64,000 nt of DNA from Bacteroidales bacterium (GTDB taxonomy: Bacteria > Bacteroidota > Bacteroidia > Bacteroidales > JAIOZK01). This document shows positions 21,034 through 30,100 of this stretch, piece by piece. Positions within the stretch are counted from its first letter, which is position 1, and every line of letters starts with the position of its first letter. Position numbers and translations under genes: made by a program. The DNA lies in contig JAIPBS010000003.1 of the NCBI GenBank assembly GCA_021738625.1, forward strand, positions 1-64,000, in the 5' to 3' direction. The notes beneath the pieces were generated by a model, which searched no databases, was not told the DNA's origin, and saw only the letters and a program-made list of their open reading frames with translations.

Positions 21034-21292
21034 ATCAAGTAATTTAAAACATATTCCGTTTTACCCCTTTTTTGGGTGCGACAAGGTTAACAACCCTCAC
21101 GCGTTTATTAAAAAATTACTGATTTGGAAATAGATAGGATACTCAGACAGGATTGAGATCGATTCCGTTTTCCGGAACGGAAACCTTTAATGCCTCATTT
21201 TATCAGGTTCCCTCTATTCCTCAGTTTTTTACACCCCTATTCCTAAGGGAGGTGCAAAAGTACAAATTAATTTTAAAAAAACAACAAAAGGG
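21034..21292 (-). promoter_or_regulatory. Promoter and leader of the str/S10/spc/alpha gene run
   Basis: On the minus strand TACTTTTG (21262 to 21255) is an exact -7 box, with TTG at 21284-21282 as a possible -33 box 22 bp upstream. Transcription would begin near 21249, giving a leader of about 215 nt before rpsL. The leader holds a hairpin with a 7-bp stem (21163-21169 with 21176-21182) and several A/T-rich stretches. Such a long leader is a likely place for feedback control by a ribosomal protein, but no known binding structure can be recognised by eye. Confidence 0.65.
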
Positions 21293-21775
21293 TTAATATT
21301 TTTTCGAGGAATCAGAAATTTCTTCAAAGATAAGAGCGATAACATCGCGGATGAATTTTGTGCATTTTTTGTTAAATGCGTCAACATCAACCGCCCGGGC
21401 ATAATCCCCGGGCTTGTTCAGGTCATATCCGAGAATTTCACGGCAATCTGTTGAACCGTGTTCGCTGGAAAAAGCCATGGAAAGTTTTTTTACCGCATTG
21501 TAGATTTCTTCTTTATCATGAACTTTTCCGAGCACCAATCCCAATACCATATAGGCTCCGCTAAGCGCCCCGCAGGTTTTCTGCTGTCTGCCCATTCCGG
21601 CCCCGAAGCCTGAAGCCACTCGGTAAAGAATGGACGGATCAACTTCCAGTTCCTCCGCGAAACTGCAAAGCACGGCCTGGGCACAATTGTGATCGCCCGC
21701 AAACAAATTTAAAGCCTGTTCGATTATTTCTTCACGCCTCTTTGCGAATTCATTATTTTTGCGCAGATTTTTCAT
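21293..21775 (-). CDS. C_GCAxxG_C_C-family protein, redox or metal binding
   Basis: About 160 residues from the ATG at 21775 (MKNLRKNNEFAKRREE). The family signature is spread over the protein: NCAQAVL near residue 30, then GFGAGMGR followed by TCGALSGAYMVLGL, then DCREILGYDL and a last cysteine in KKCTKFI. Members are thought to bind metal or act in redox chemistry, but no reaction is established. A start 12 codons upstream is possible but would run into the divergent gene. It converges on the leader of the ribosomal run, which starts about 30 bp beyond its stop on the same strand. Confidence 0.85.
   Translation of the reverse strand: MKNLRKNNEFAKRREEIIEQALNLFAGDHNCAQAVLCSFAEELEVDPSILYRVASGFGAGMGRQQKTCGALSGAYMVLGLVLGKVHDKEEIYNAVKKLSMAFSSEHGSTDCREILGYDLNKPGDYARAVDVDAFNKKCTKFIRDVIALIFEEISDSSKKY
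21754..21761 (+). promoter_or_regulatory. Promoter -7 box for the isochorismatase operon
   Basis: TATTTTTG is an exact TAnnTTTG match and lies inside the start of the oppositely transcribed C_GCAxxG_C_C gene. It predicts a transcription start near 21768, only about 9 nt before the ATG at 21777. A clear -33 box is not visible. Confidence 0.5.
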
Positions 21776-21776
21776 G

Positions 21777-22433
21777 ATGGAAAAAGAAAGATATTTTACA
21801 AAACAAAACATTTTTTCGGTAGCGGAAAAAATAAAGCAAGCCGCAACAATCCGCCGGGAAAACCAAATTCATGCGTTTTCAGCAAAAGATGCTATTTTGC
21901 TCGTAACGGATATGCAGCAATTCTTCCTGAATCCCAAATCCCATGCATTTGTGCCCTCCGCCGAAGCCATTCTGCCTAACATCCAAAAACTGATCAGTTG
22001 TTCTGAGAACAACGCCATACCTGTTATTTTCAGCAGGCATGTCAATGACCCATCGAATGCAGCGCTGATGGGCAGCTGGTACAGGGATTTACTATCGGAG
22101 GCATCAGGACAAGCTGGAATTGTAAAAGAAATGCACACAAAACAACACCTTATAATAGATAAGCCGCAATACGATGCATTTTACGAAACGGAATTGCTCC
22201 AGATCTTCAGGGATGCAGAAAAATCACAGATCATCATTTGCGGGGTGATGACCAATCTTTGCGTCGAAACAACCGCCCGCTCGGCATTTGTACAGGGCAT
22301 TCAACCATTTGTCCCCATCGACGCAACAGCCTGCTATCATTACGATATGCACCTGGGTAGCATCCTGAACCTGGCCCAGGGATTTACCCATCCTGTATTA
22401 ACCAACGATATACTTGAAAAATGCAAAGCCTGA
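21777..22433 (+). CDS. Isochorismatase-family cysteine hydrolase
   Basis: A 218-residue alpha/beta hydrolase of the nicotinamidase/isochorismatase superfamily. The catalytic triad is visible: Asp in LLVTDMQQFF, Lys in IIDKPQYDAF and the nucleophile Cys in GVMTNLCVETTAR. The cis-peptide region precedes the Cys as expected. Substrate cannot be predicted; family members hydrolyse nicotinamide, isochorismate, carbamoyl compounds and others. I chose the ATG at 21777 (MEKERYFTKQNIF) because upstream codons overlap the divergent gene. The stop overlaps the next gene by 13 bp, so it heads a three-gene operon. Confidence 0.88.
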   Translation: MEKERYFTKQNIFSVAEKIKQAATIRRENQIHAFSAKDAILLVTDMQQFFLNPKSHAFVPSAEAILPNIQKLISCSENNAIPVIFSRHVNDPSNAALMGSWYRDLLSEASGQAGIVKEMHTKQHLIIDKPQYDAFYETELLQIFRDAEKSQIIICGVMTNLCVETTARSAFVQGIQPFVPIDATACYHYDMHLGSILNLAQGFTHPVLTNDILEKCKA

Positions 22434-23299
22434 GCACCGATGTCGTGATCATAGGAGGCGGACCCGCCGGACTGGCATGTGCCATGCAGCTTGCCAGATA
22501 TGACATAGACTACCTGATTTTTGAAAAAGATGAAACCGGCGGCCTGCTTAAAAATGCCAATCTGGTGGAAAACTATTTTGGTTTTCCAAAAGGTATTAAA
22601 GGCATGGATCTGGTGAAACTGATGCGACGGCAACTCAACACACATGATGTTAATGTGCTTGATGATGAAATAGAAGGCCTTCGATTCGAAAAGAATCATT
22701 TCGTTGCGCACGGCAGGTATCATATTGTTAGAAGCAGGATTGCCGTGATCGCCAGCGGCACCCGACCGACGCCTTTCAGGGATTTTGAACTTCCCGCCAA
22801 TGTTCAAAAGCATGTGCATTATGAAGTTTATAAGCTGCTTCGTGCCAAAAGCCTCCGGATCGGCATCATTGGTGCAGGGGATGCCGCTTTCGACTATGCC
22901 CTGAATCTTGGCAGGCAAAATGAAGTAAGGATTTTTAACAGGAGGGATAATATCAAAGCCCTCCCATTGCTGGTAAAACGCGCCGGCAAGGACCAGCGGA
23001 TATCCTACATGGAAAACCACACACTCAAAGCATTGGAGTATGCAAAGGGCAAGATCAAAGCGGTTTTTCTTATGAAAGAAAAAACCCTTGAGTTTTATTT
23101 TGACAAGATGGTTTTTGCCCTGGGCCGTGAGCCTCAGTTGAATTTTCTCTCACCCGGCATACGTATGCAAATGGAAATTCTCAGGGAGCGAAAGAAATTA
23201 TTCATGATCGGCGACGTGGTCAATGGCGAGGCCAGGCAGCTATCCATCGCAACCGGCGACGGGATCAAATGTGCAATGTTGTTAAAGGATTTGATATGA
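22421..23299 (+). CDS. Thioredoxin-reductase-like FAD/NAD(P) oxidoreductase without the CxxC pair
   Basis: A 292-residue flavoprotein of the two-dinucleotide-binding-domain family. FAD motif IIGGGPAGLACAMQL at about residues 10-24, NAD(P) motif GIIGAGDAAFDYAL in the middle and the closing FAD motif MIGDVVNGEARQLSIATGDG. Fold order matches thioredoxin reductase, but the segment before the second Rossmann domain (PANVQKHVHYEVYKLL) has no CxxC, so it cannot reduce thioredoxin in the usual way. It may pass electrons from NAD(P)H to a small carrier or a partner such as the downstream radical SAM enzyme. It overlaps both neighbours (13 bp and ATGA). Confidence 0.85.
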   Translation: MQSLSTDVVIIGGGPAGLACAMQLARYDIDYLIFEKDETGGLLKNANLVENYFGFPKGIKGMDLVKLMRRQLNTHDVNVLDDEIEGLRFEKNHFVAHGRYHIVRSRIAVIASGTRPTPFRDFELPANVQKHVHYEVYKLLRAKSLRIGIIGAGDAAFDYALNLGRQNEVRIFNRRDNIKALPLLVKRAGKDQRISYMENHTLKALEYAKGKIKAVFLMKEKTLEFYFDKMVFALGREPQLNFLSPGIRMQMEILRERKKLFMIGDVVNGEARQLSIATGDGIKCAMLLKDLI

Positions 23300-24237
23300 G
23301 AGTGATCAAACAAACGGGAAATCAAGAGTTGGCCAGGGTGTTCATTGCAGAAAACAAGGAAGGCAAGCTGGTGGAATTTGTGGAATCCACCCAGCCCCCG
23401 TTTACCTTCTCGGATAAGTATGTGCTGATCATTTCTACCTTGTTCGGTTGCCCCGTGGATTGCAAGTTTTGCGATGCCGGAGGGGATTACCGGGGCAAGC
23501 TCAGCCCGGAAGAATTGTTGTTTCAGATGGATTATGCCATCGAAAAACGCTTCGGAGGGAAAACAGTTGAATCCGAACATTTTAAAGTGCAGTTTGCCCG
23601 CATGGGCGAACCTTCCTTCAACCACCATGTGCTTGAAGCCTTGCAGGCCATTCCAGGCAGGTACTCCTACAGGAAATTTACCCCATCGCTTTCCACCATC
23701 GGGCCGGCAGGCAGGAAACATTTTTTTGATGATTTATTGAGGATCAAAAAAGATTTGTTCCGAAACGACTTTCAACTACAGTTTTCAATTCATTCAACCG
23801 ATACTGCCCAGCGCGACAATTTATTGCCCGTAAAAAAAATGTCATTCGAAGAGATAGCCGGATATGGAAAGTTGTTTTATGATGAAGGCGGGAAAAAGAT
23901 CACCCTCAATTTTGCGCTTGGGAAAGAAAACATCGTTGAGCTCCCTGTGCTTAAAAAGCATTTCCCCGCGGATCATTTCCTGATCAAGCTCACCCCGGTC
24001 AACCCTACCTATAAAGCCGGATACAACCACATCGAATCCAGGATCAGCCGGACAGCCATGCATCCGGAGCTGGCCGATGAACTGCGCGATGCAGGGTACG
24101 ATGTAATCCTGAGTATAGGGGAATGGGAGGAAAACCGCATCGGAAGCAATTGCGGGCAATATGTTTGCAGCCTGAAAAAAGCGAATCAACTGATCTCCGA
24201 CAGCTACACCTACCAGTTGGAACCCGGGGCGGAGTAG
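23296..24237 (+). CDS. RlmN-like radical SAM protein
   Basis: A 313-residue radical SAM protein. The ATG at 23296 forms an ATGA overlap with the preceding stop, better than an upstream in-frame start inside that gene. The iron-sulfur motif is GCPVDCKFCDAGG (Cys52, Cys56, Cys59; CxxxCxxC). Near the end, NRIGSNCGQYV (Cys286) resembles the methyl-carrying cysteine region of RlmN/Cfr rRNA methylases. It lacks the N-terminal RNA-binding domain of RlmN and is some 70 residues shorter than the E. coli enzyme. It may methylate an RNA or another substrate by an RlmN-like route; the partner genes are unusual for a rRNA methylase. Confidence 0.8.
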   Translation: MRVIKQTGNQELARVFIAENKEGKLVEFVESTQPPFTFSDKYVLIISTLFGCPVDCKFCDAGGDYRGKLSPEELLFQMDYAIEKRFGGKTVESEHFKVQFARMGEPSFNHHVLEALQAIPGRYSYRKFTPSLSTIGPAGRKHFFDDLLRIKKDLFRNDFQLQFSIHSTDTAQRDNLLPVKKMSFEEIAGYGKLFYDEGGKKITLNFALGKENIVELPVLKKHFPADHFLIKLTPVNPTYKAGYNHIESRISRTAMHPELADELRDAGYDVILSIGEWEENRIGSNCGQYVCSLKKANQLISDSYTYQLEPGAE

Positions 24238-24249
24238 TTAATCAGAGGT

Positions 24250-24328
24250 AGTCATCGGATGACTCGTTTGCAAATTGCATTTAAGTTTTCGGGTTATGTG
24301 CTATTAACTTATCAGTCATCCGATGACT
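24250..24328. promoter_or_regulatory. Pair of inverted 15-bp palindromic boxes (possible operators)
   Basis: AGTCATCGGATGACT (24250-24264) and its exact reverse complement AGTCATCCGATGACT (24314-24328) are separated by 49 bp. Each box is itself a palindrome apart from its central base, the form expected of a dimeric repressor site. They lie between the radical SAM gene and the promoter of the following secreted protein. No regulator gene is adjacent. Confidence 0.55.
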
Positions 24329-24375
24329 TCCAGGTTATTTTAAATTTTTCACTTTCATTCGGCTTGGCGATTGAT

Positions 24376-24383
24376 TATATTTG
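24376..24383 (+). promoter_or_regulatory. Promoter -7 box of the lipocalin-like secreted protein
   Basis: TATATTTG matches TAnnTTTG exactly, 24 bp before the ATG at 24407. No convincing -33 box is present, which would fit control by an activator or by the palindromic boxes 48 bp upstream. Confidence 0.6.
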
Positions 24384-24406
24384 CATAGTTACCAAACCCT
24401 TAAACA

Positions 24407-25408
24407 ATGAACAGATCAATTCTATTTATCATGGCGCTAATGATTCCGGGAAGCCTGCTGGCCCAGATCGGAAAAGTGCAATCGGACGTTTCAGGCACAT
24501 GGATAAACAGCGATTACGGTTACCAGATGAAGCTCGTATTCAACAAGGACGGCAGCTGCCTGGTGGACGGCGACGCCTTCAATTATTCAGTAACGGCAAG
24601 CACCCTGACTTTATCCGACGGTTATGAGAACACCGTTTACAATTACGCGCTTTCGGGCGGGCAGCTTACCCTTTCGGGCGGCGACCTGATGCAGGCCATG
24701 ACCTTCAGGCGGGAAGGAACACCACAGGCCTCCGCCGAAACCGTCTACACCACCGGCTCAGCGAACGAGCTCATCGGTAGCTGGCGCAACCAGGAAGAAA
24801 CCATTGTGATCACCGGTCAAACCATGACCATCAACGGCGTCGAATATAAATACAGCACCAACGGCAGCCAGATCAGCATACAAACCGCCGAAGGGCCACA
24901 GCCGGTCAGCTATAGCGTGAGCGGAAACCAGTTGTCGATGATTATGAATGGGGTCACTTACAGCTTTCAGAAATCCGCTGCCAACACGCTCGCTGCAAAT
25001 GTCAGTACGCAAACGGTCTCTGCAACGAATTTGCCTGGCACCATCGACCCGACTTTGGTGGGAAAATGGTATTATTACAGCAGCTCCTCCGGATATTCGG
25101 GTGGCGGTTCGAGTTCGGAGCGCATCCTGGAGATCAATGCCGACGGCACATACCGTTATTATTATGAAGGAAGTGTTTCGGGCAAAAGCCATGACATGTA
25201 CGGAGAGGAAGAGATGTTCGCACAATCGGCAGGCCAGGACAACGACAGCGGAAGCTGGCGTTTGCAGGGCAATGTATTACACACCCAATCAAATGTGCAT
25301 GGCTATCAAACCTTTACTTTGCAAAAGCAAAACAACCAGAACAACGAACCCATAATCCTCATCGACGGCGACCCCTATGCGACTTATTACAAAAAGGCGC
25401 CGTGGTGA
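24407..25408 (+). CDS. Secreted protein with three lipocalin-like beta repeats, function unknown
   Basis: A 333-residue protein with a Sec signal peptide (MNRSILFIMALMIPGSLLAQ, cleavage after LLAQ). The mature part contains three related modules, each opening with a G-x-W motif: SGTWINSD at about residue 29, LIGSWRNQEE near 125 and LVGKWYYYSS near 217. Each continues with short strands such as GSCLVDGD, TMTINGVEYKY and DGTYRYYYEG. This resembles small lipocalin-like domains common in secreted Bacteroidota proteins. A Ser/Gly-rich loop (YSGGGSSS) sits in the third module. No T9SS sorting domain or lipobox, so it is probably periplasmic. Confidence 0.7.
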   Translation: MNRSILFIMALMIPGSLLAQIGKVQSDVSGTWINSDYGYQMKLVFNKDGSCLVDGDAFNYSVTASTLTLSDGYENTVYNYALSGGQLTLSGGDLMQAMTFRREGTPQASAETVYTTGSANELIGSWRNQEETIVITGQTMTINGVEYKYSTNGSQISIQTAEGPQPVSYSVSGNQLSMIMNGVTYSFQKSAANTLAANVSTQTVSATNLPGTIDPTLVGKWYYYSSSSGYSGGGSSSERILEINADGTYRYYYEGSVSGKSHDMYGEEEMFAQSAGQDNDSGSWRLQGNVLHTQSNVHGYQTFTLQKQNNQNNEPIILIDGDPYATYYKKAPW

Positions 25409-25536
25409 TAATGATGCATTATTGTTTTTAACGATTCTTTTCGGGCCAGCATGAAAACCAGCACCTGGCAAAACCGCTTAACTGATGAGACGAGCAAAAC
25501 TGACAAGTTACCGAACCCGTTTAGGGTTGGAAACAA

Positions 25537-27117
25537 TCATTTAACAACAAACTTCCCTTTATCCAAAACCTTGCCCCCGCTTCCTAACTCTATCAAATAT
25601 ATCCCACTTTTCCAAAGGCTTATATTTATTTCGGTTTGTGTTTTGTTTTTTGAAAGATGCAGGCTTTTTATCTTGCGGCCAAATATATCATAAATGATCA
25701 ACTCTGCAGGTTCTTGCAAACCATAATGTACCTTGCTTACTTCAAAGTTTCCCGTTTGCTTTTTGCTGATTGTGTATACAGGCAATTCTACTGTTATTTT
25801 TTCATTTGCCGGGTTGGGGTAAATTTTTAAATGGCTTCCTTCTGCTGTGGTGAAGTGTTCTTCCATATCCATCCATATCCCGCAATCTATGGTAAGGGTA
25901 TCCGAAACAATGCTATCCGGGCAAAGTGTATCGTAGTTCAATTGTACATTGTAAAGGGTATCATCCTGCAAATCCTGGTTGAGTTTGTAGAGGTATATGT
26001 CCCAGTTGGAGCCTTCATAAAAACCACACATGACCAATATCTTGTTATCATAGGTTATTGTTGTATTGCGGGGCGATTGCAAATCATCAAATAAGGTACG
26101 TTGGATAATTACATTTCCTGTAGTATCGGTTAAAAACAATTCGCAATGACCCTGGAAGGGAGGCTCCTGCTCCTCCCATCTACTGCCAATTACAAATATT
26201 GTATCCTTATAAATACTAATATTTGCTCCTGAAGCATTTCTATTGTCATTGAGCCTGTAATAACCAATTCTTTTACCATTATTATCCAACTTAAAAATAG
26301 TAGGCCCCCACTCGAACATGGCATATCCACGTGTTCCAATACTGCAAAAGTGATCAGTATAGTGAACTGTTTCATAGGAATCATTTGAATCATAAGTAGA
26401 ATCGTTCCAAATCACATCATATATCTCATTTCCACTTTTATCTACTTTGATCCACATACTATTGGTCCCACTTGTTGGTGAATATTTACATGCACCGGTT
26501 ATCAAGTACGAACTATCACCTGGGAACATAGTAAGATAAAAACCTTCTTCATTATAAATTCCCGGATCAAGTTGTGCATATAAATGAGACCATAGTACTT
26601 CACCCGTTTGATCAAGCTTGAATAAAAATATCCGTTCATAAGGGTCAGCACTGTGGTACATGCTTAGTGTTAAGTAACAGGAATCTGGCGTTTGAATTAC
26701 TCTCACTCCTCGGTTAAAAGATTCCGAATGTAGTACTCTGCACCATTCTATGTTTGCACATGCATCCATTTTAAGCACAATGGGATCCTCATCAATATCA
26801 TATTTACTACAACGAAATGTCATGATAAAGCCACCATCAAAGGTCTGATTGATGTCATTTATGTAATAACGGTATGCACCTTCTCCTATCTTCTTTTCCC
26901 AAAGCACCTCACCATTAATATCCGTTTTTATCAACCAGATATAGCGATGATAGTTGTTAACATCAATATTTGCAATTATCAACATTCCATTATCGTATGT
27001 TTCAATAACCTTTCTTGCTTTTGCATTTATATTGTCACCATATATCCTTGGCCAGTATTGTGTATAGCAATTGAGAGAAATCATTAAAAGTATTATAATG
27101 CTAAAAATCCTTTTCAT
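25537..27117 (-). CDS. T9SS-exported protein with a C-terminal type A sorting domain
   Basis: A 526-residue protein with a signal peptide (MKRIFSIIILLMISLNCYTQ) and a type A sorting domain over roughly the last 90 residues: LKIYPNPANEKITVELP, then ELIIYDIFGRKIKSL and the ending KVLDKGKFVVK. This domain directs outer-membrane export by the type IX system and attachment or release at the surface. The middle consists of repeated units around TFDGGFIMTFR, GDSSYLITGACKY and WIKVDKSGNEIYD, typical of a beta-propeller whose repeats record values for display. No catalytic motif is seen. The region is visibly richer in A and T than the helicase and murA genes nearby. Confidence 0.85.
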   Translation of the reverse strand: MKRIFSIIILLMISLNCYTQYWPRIYGDNINAKARKVIETYDNGMLIIANIDVNNYHRYIWLIKTDINGEVLWEKKIGEGAYRYYINDINQTFDGGFIMTFRCSKYDIDEDPIVLKMDACANIEWCRVLHSESFNRGVRVIQTPDSCYLTLSMYHSADPYERIFLFKLDQTGEVLWSHLYAQLDPGIYNEEGFYLTMFPGDSSYLITGACKYSPTSGTNSMWIKVDKSGNEIYDVIWNDSTYDSNDSYETVHYTDHFCSIGTRGYAMFEWGPTIFKLDNNGKRIGYYRLNDNRNASGANISIYKDTIFVIGSRWEEQEPPFQGHCELFLTDTTGNVIIQRTLFDDLQSPRNTTITYDNKILVMCGFYEGSNWDIYLYKLNQDLQDDTLYNVQLNYDTLCPDSIVSDTLTIDCGIWMDMEEHFTTAEGSHLKIYPNPANEKITVELPVYTISKKQTGNFEVSKVHYGLQEPAELIIYDIFGRKIKSLHLSKNKTQTEINISLWKSGIYLIELGSGGKVLDKGKFVVK

Positions 27118-27123
27118 AAGGTG

Positions 27124-30100
27124 TTATTTTAAAACAATTAGTTTTTTACTTGTCGTAAATTTATTTGTTGTAATTGTTTCGTTTATCAATTTTATTGACC
27201 AGCTTTTCTTTTCTGCTCGAATGCGGATTGGCAAGCATAATATCCCGAATAAAAGGATTGGGTAATACATTTTCTCTTTCGATGGAAAGCGCAACAACCG
27301 TATCCGACAAGTAGGGAGAATAACTTATTAACTGCTGTCTCAGGGTGTTTGCCTGGGAAGAATTGCTGTTTTGAATTTCATTTAACAAGCTTGTTGTACT
27401 GCCTCCATCTAAATTTGTTTCTATGTCTGTTTCGACAGATTCGATTTGGCTTTGTTCCGATGCCATCATGTTTTTCAGACTTCCAATACCACCTCCCTGG
27501 TTAAATGAAAATGGGCATGATTCTTCTTTTGTATATTCCTCATTCATAAAATGAAAAACAATTAACTCAGTGGAATCATTTACATTTTCAGGATAAATTC
27601 TTGGGTTATCTCTATTATAGTTATGATGCAGGTAATTAAAGTACTCGGTTGTGTCATTCAGATAATTGAAATACTTGATATTGACTGTATCGGGATCACG
27701 GTCAAACACGGTAAAAGTATTTCCCGCCGGGCCTGTTGTCGTTGTATCCGTAGCCGAACCCTGGTATTCTGCAATACCCTGTTCAAAGCGTAAATCGCGT
27801 ATGGAGGTATCGGGTACAACAAAAATGTCGTTCATGTTGTACCTGTAATCATTACATTTTATGCAAAGGCCTGTTGTGTCGCCCCGGTTCACGCCTTCCA
27901 CGATGGTTGCATAATAATTATGGTCGAAATAATTGTTGTAAATCTCGTTGTTGGCCGTTCCGGAGTTTTTTATGTAGAGGCCGATGTAATTTTGATCCTG
28001 GACAAATGGAGAGTAGTTTGATGTAAAACTGTTTTCTTCAATTTGATAACCTGTGCAGTTATCCAAATATATACCTGAAATAGTATCGAAAATTCGGTTT
28101 TTACCAATAGGAATCAGATTGAATTCACATCGGTTAATTTCCAGGTTATTAGCTCCAGATATAAAAACGGACGATCGGTTATTAGAGAAATTCACCCTAT
28201 CAATGGATATTAGGTTTGATGGCATCCATTCGAGTGCATATATACCGTATCCTAAATTTTCAAAAATACATTTTTCCTGTGCAGTATCCGGGCAAGGATC
28301 AGATGCTGCATCACACAGATAGTCCAAGTCAAAACTACTACCTAATGAATATATTCCATAACCTTTTTGCATTTCAGCACTATAATGAACCTTACCTGGT
28401 GCAGTGCCGAGAAAGTCACATGCTTTAAAGCTAATTCCTTTCACCTCCACTAAAAAAACATGCTTATCTGGAGAATAATAAAAATCGTAGTCATTGTCTG
28501 TTTTGAATATGCACCGTACAAAATAACTTTGATTATTAAGTTCAACTTTAGGATAAAAAGGATGCATATTTTTATATGGGTGAAATTGGATATCGATTTT
28601 ATTATTATAAAAGCTTGTGTTTTTTGCAATAATAATACCTCCGGCCTTTACATACGGATCAGGTGCATCGCGTTCTATATCCGGACTTCCGGCAATTATT
28701 GCAATTTTGGCATATTCAAGTATGCTGTTGCTATCGGATACTAGCTTGCCTTGCAATCCCTCGAAATACTGGGTCGTGTCCCGGTTTCCCCAAACTTCAA
28801 TTCCTTTCCATTGCTTGTGGCATACTTTAGTGAGATGTGCATTGTAAAGATTTAATTGGGCTCCCGGCTTAACAATGATACCGCTATGTTCAACAAACAT
28901 AATTTTGGAATTAATTGTGAGGCAAGCACCAGAATCAACAACAATTGTTTGTTCAATAATTAGCGTATCATTCCAGGTTGTATCCGAATTTATATGTTCT
29001 TGTCTCGCATCATACTGGTAATTGCAAATCGGTACATAATACTCGTCACATGGTCCAACCGTAGAATCATTATCATTGCAATCTGAATAATCGGAACAAT
29101 CCGGGCAAGTATCTGGTTTGCCTCCAATCCCCCACCAATAAAAACCATCATTGTCTTCATCATAACATACTCTATGATAATGATTACTCGTGTCTGAATC
29201 ACTTATTGTAACAGGGTTATCAACTGCATATGCTCCATTAATTAAATTGTTCGAGTTCTTAACCTCTAGATAACTATTTGATCGACTTTCTTTAAAGATC
29301 CAAATAGTCACTGTATCTGACCAATCAGTTCTGTAGCCAACAAGAGCTGCTATATGATTGAGAGGAGCAATACCACATGCAACAGGTCCATATTTCAATA
29401 AGACAGCTTTAATGCTATCAATTTCATGGTAATAAACATTTATCTTACGCTCAGCAAATACAAGTGTATCAGAAATGTCACATGTATCACTGCAATAGTA
29501 TTCGTGTGCCAAAGTGTCAATAAAATATGGAAAACAGTATTTAGTTTTTACTCCATGCTCAAGTGCATAATCAATAGCTACATCTGCCCAACCACCATCA
29601 TCACATTGACGGTTATCACTACATGAAAATAAATGCTGCTCAGATAAATTAAAATCAAGGTGCTGATTAAAATACAAATTAATGATCCCTTCAAAAACAG
29701 CGATTGGTCCGAAAACCCAACACGCCCCACATGCTCCTTGATTACTTTTTTTTGTTAGCCATCCTGATCCGTCAGCCTTACCGTCCCAATAAAAAGAGGA
29801 TGAATCATTAGCATTATGTTTTTTTCGCCAGTCAAAAAATCTAATGAATGATGAACTTTCACTAGAATAGTTTCTGTAACCCAACAACTCAAACACCTTC
29901 ATCATAATAATCAAAACCCCGCAAATTATACTTTTCACCATAGATTTTAGTTTTATCCATGTAATACATAGCAATCTCAGCGTTATCATCTGCGTTCCAA
30001 TTCATGCCGTATTTCTGTATCATCAGGTTCATGGTGTCAACTTTCTTCAAATCTAATGCTCTTTTCGATGCATATCTATCACTTTCAGCATTATTGCATG

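Noticed and set aside
22421..23299. Thioredoxin reductase (trxB)
   Set aside because: The FAD and NAD(P) motifs fit, but the CxxC redox pair is absent, so I call it only TrxB-like.
25408..25430. Terminator after the lipocalin-like gene
   Set aside because: Only a 6-bp A/T stem (ATAATG with CATTAT) before a short T-run; too weak to call.
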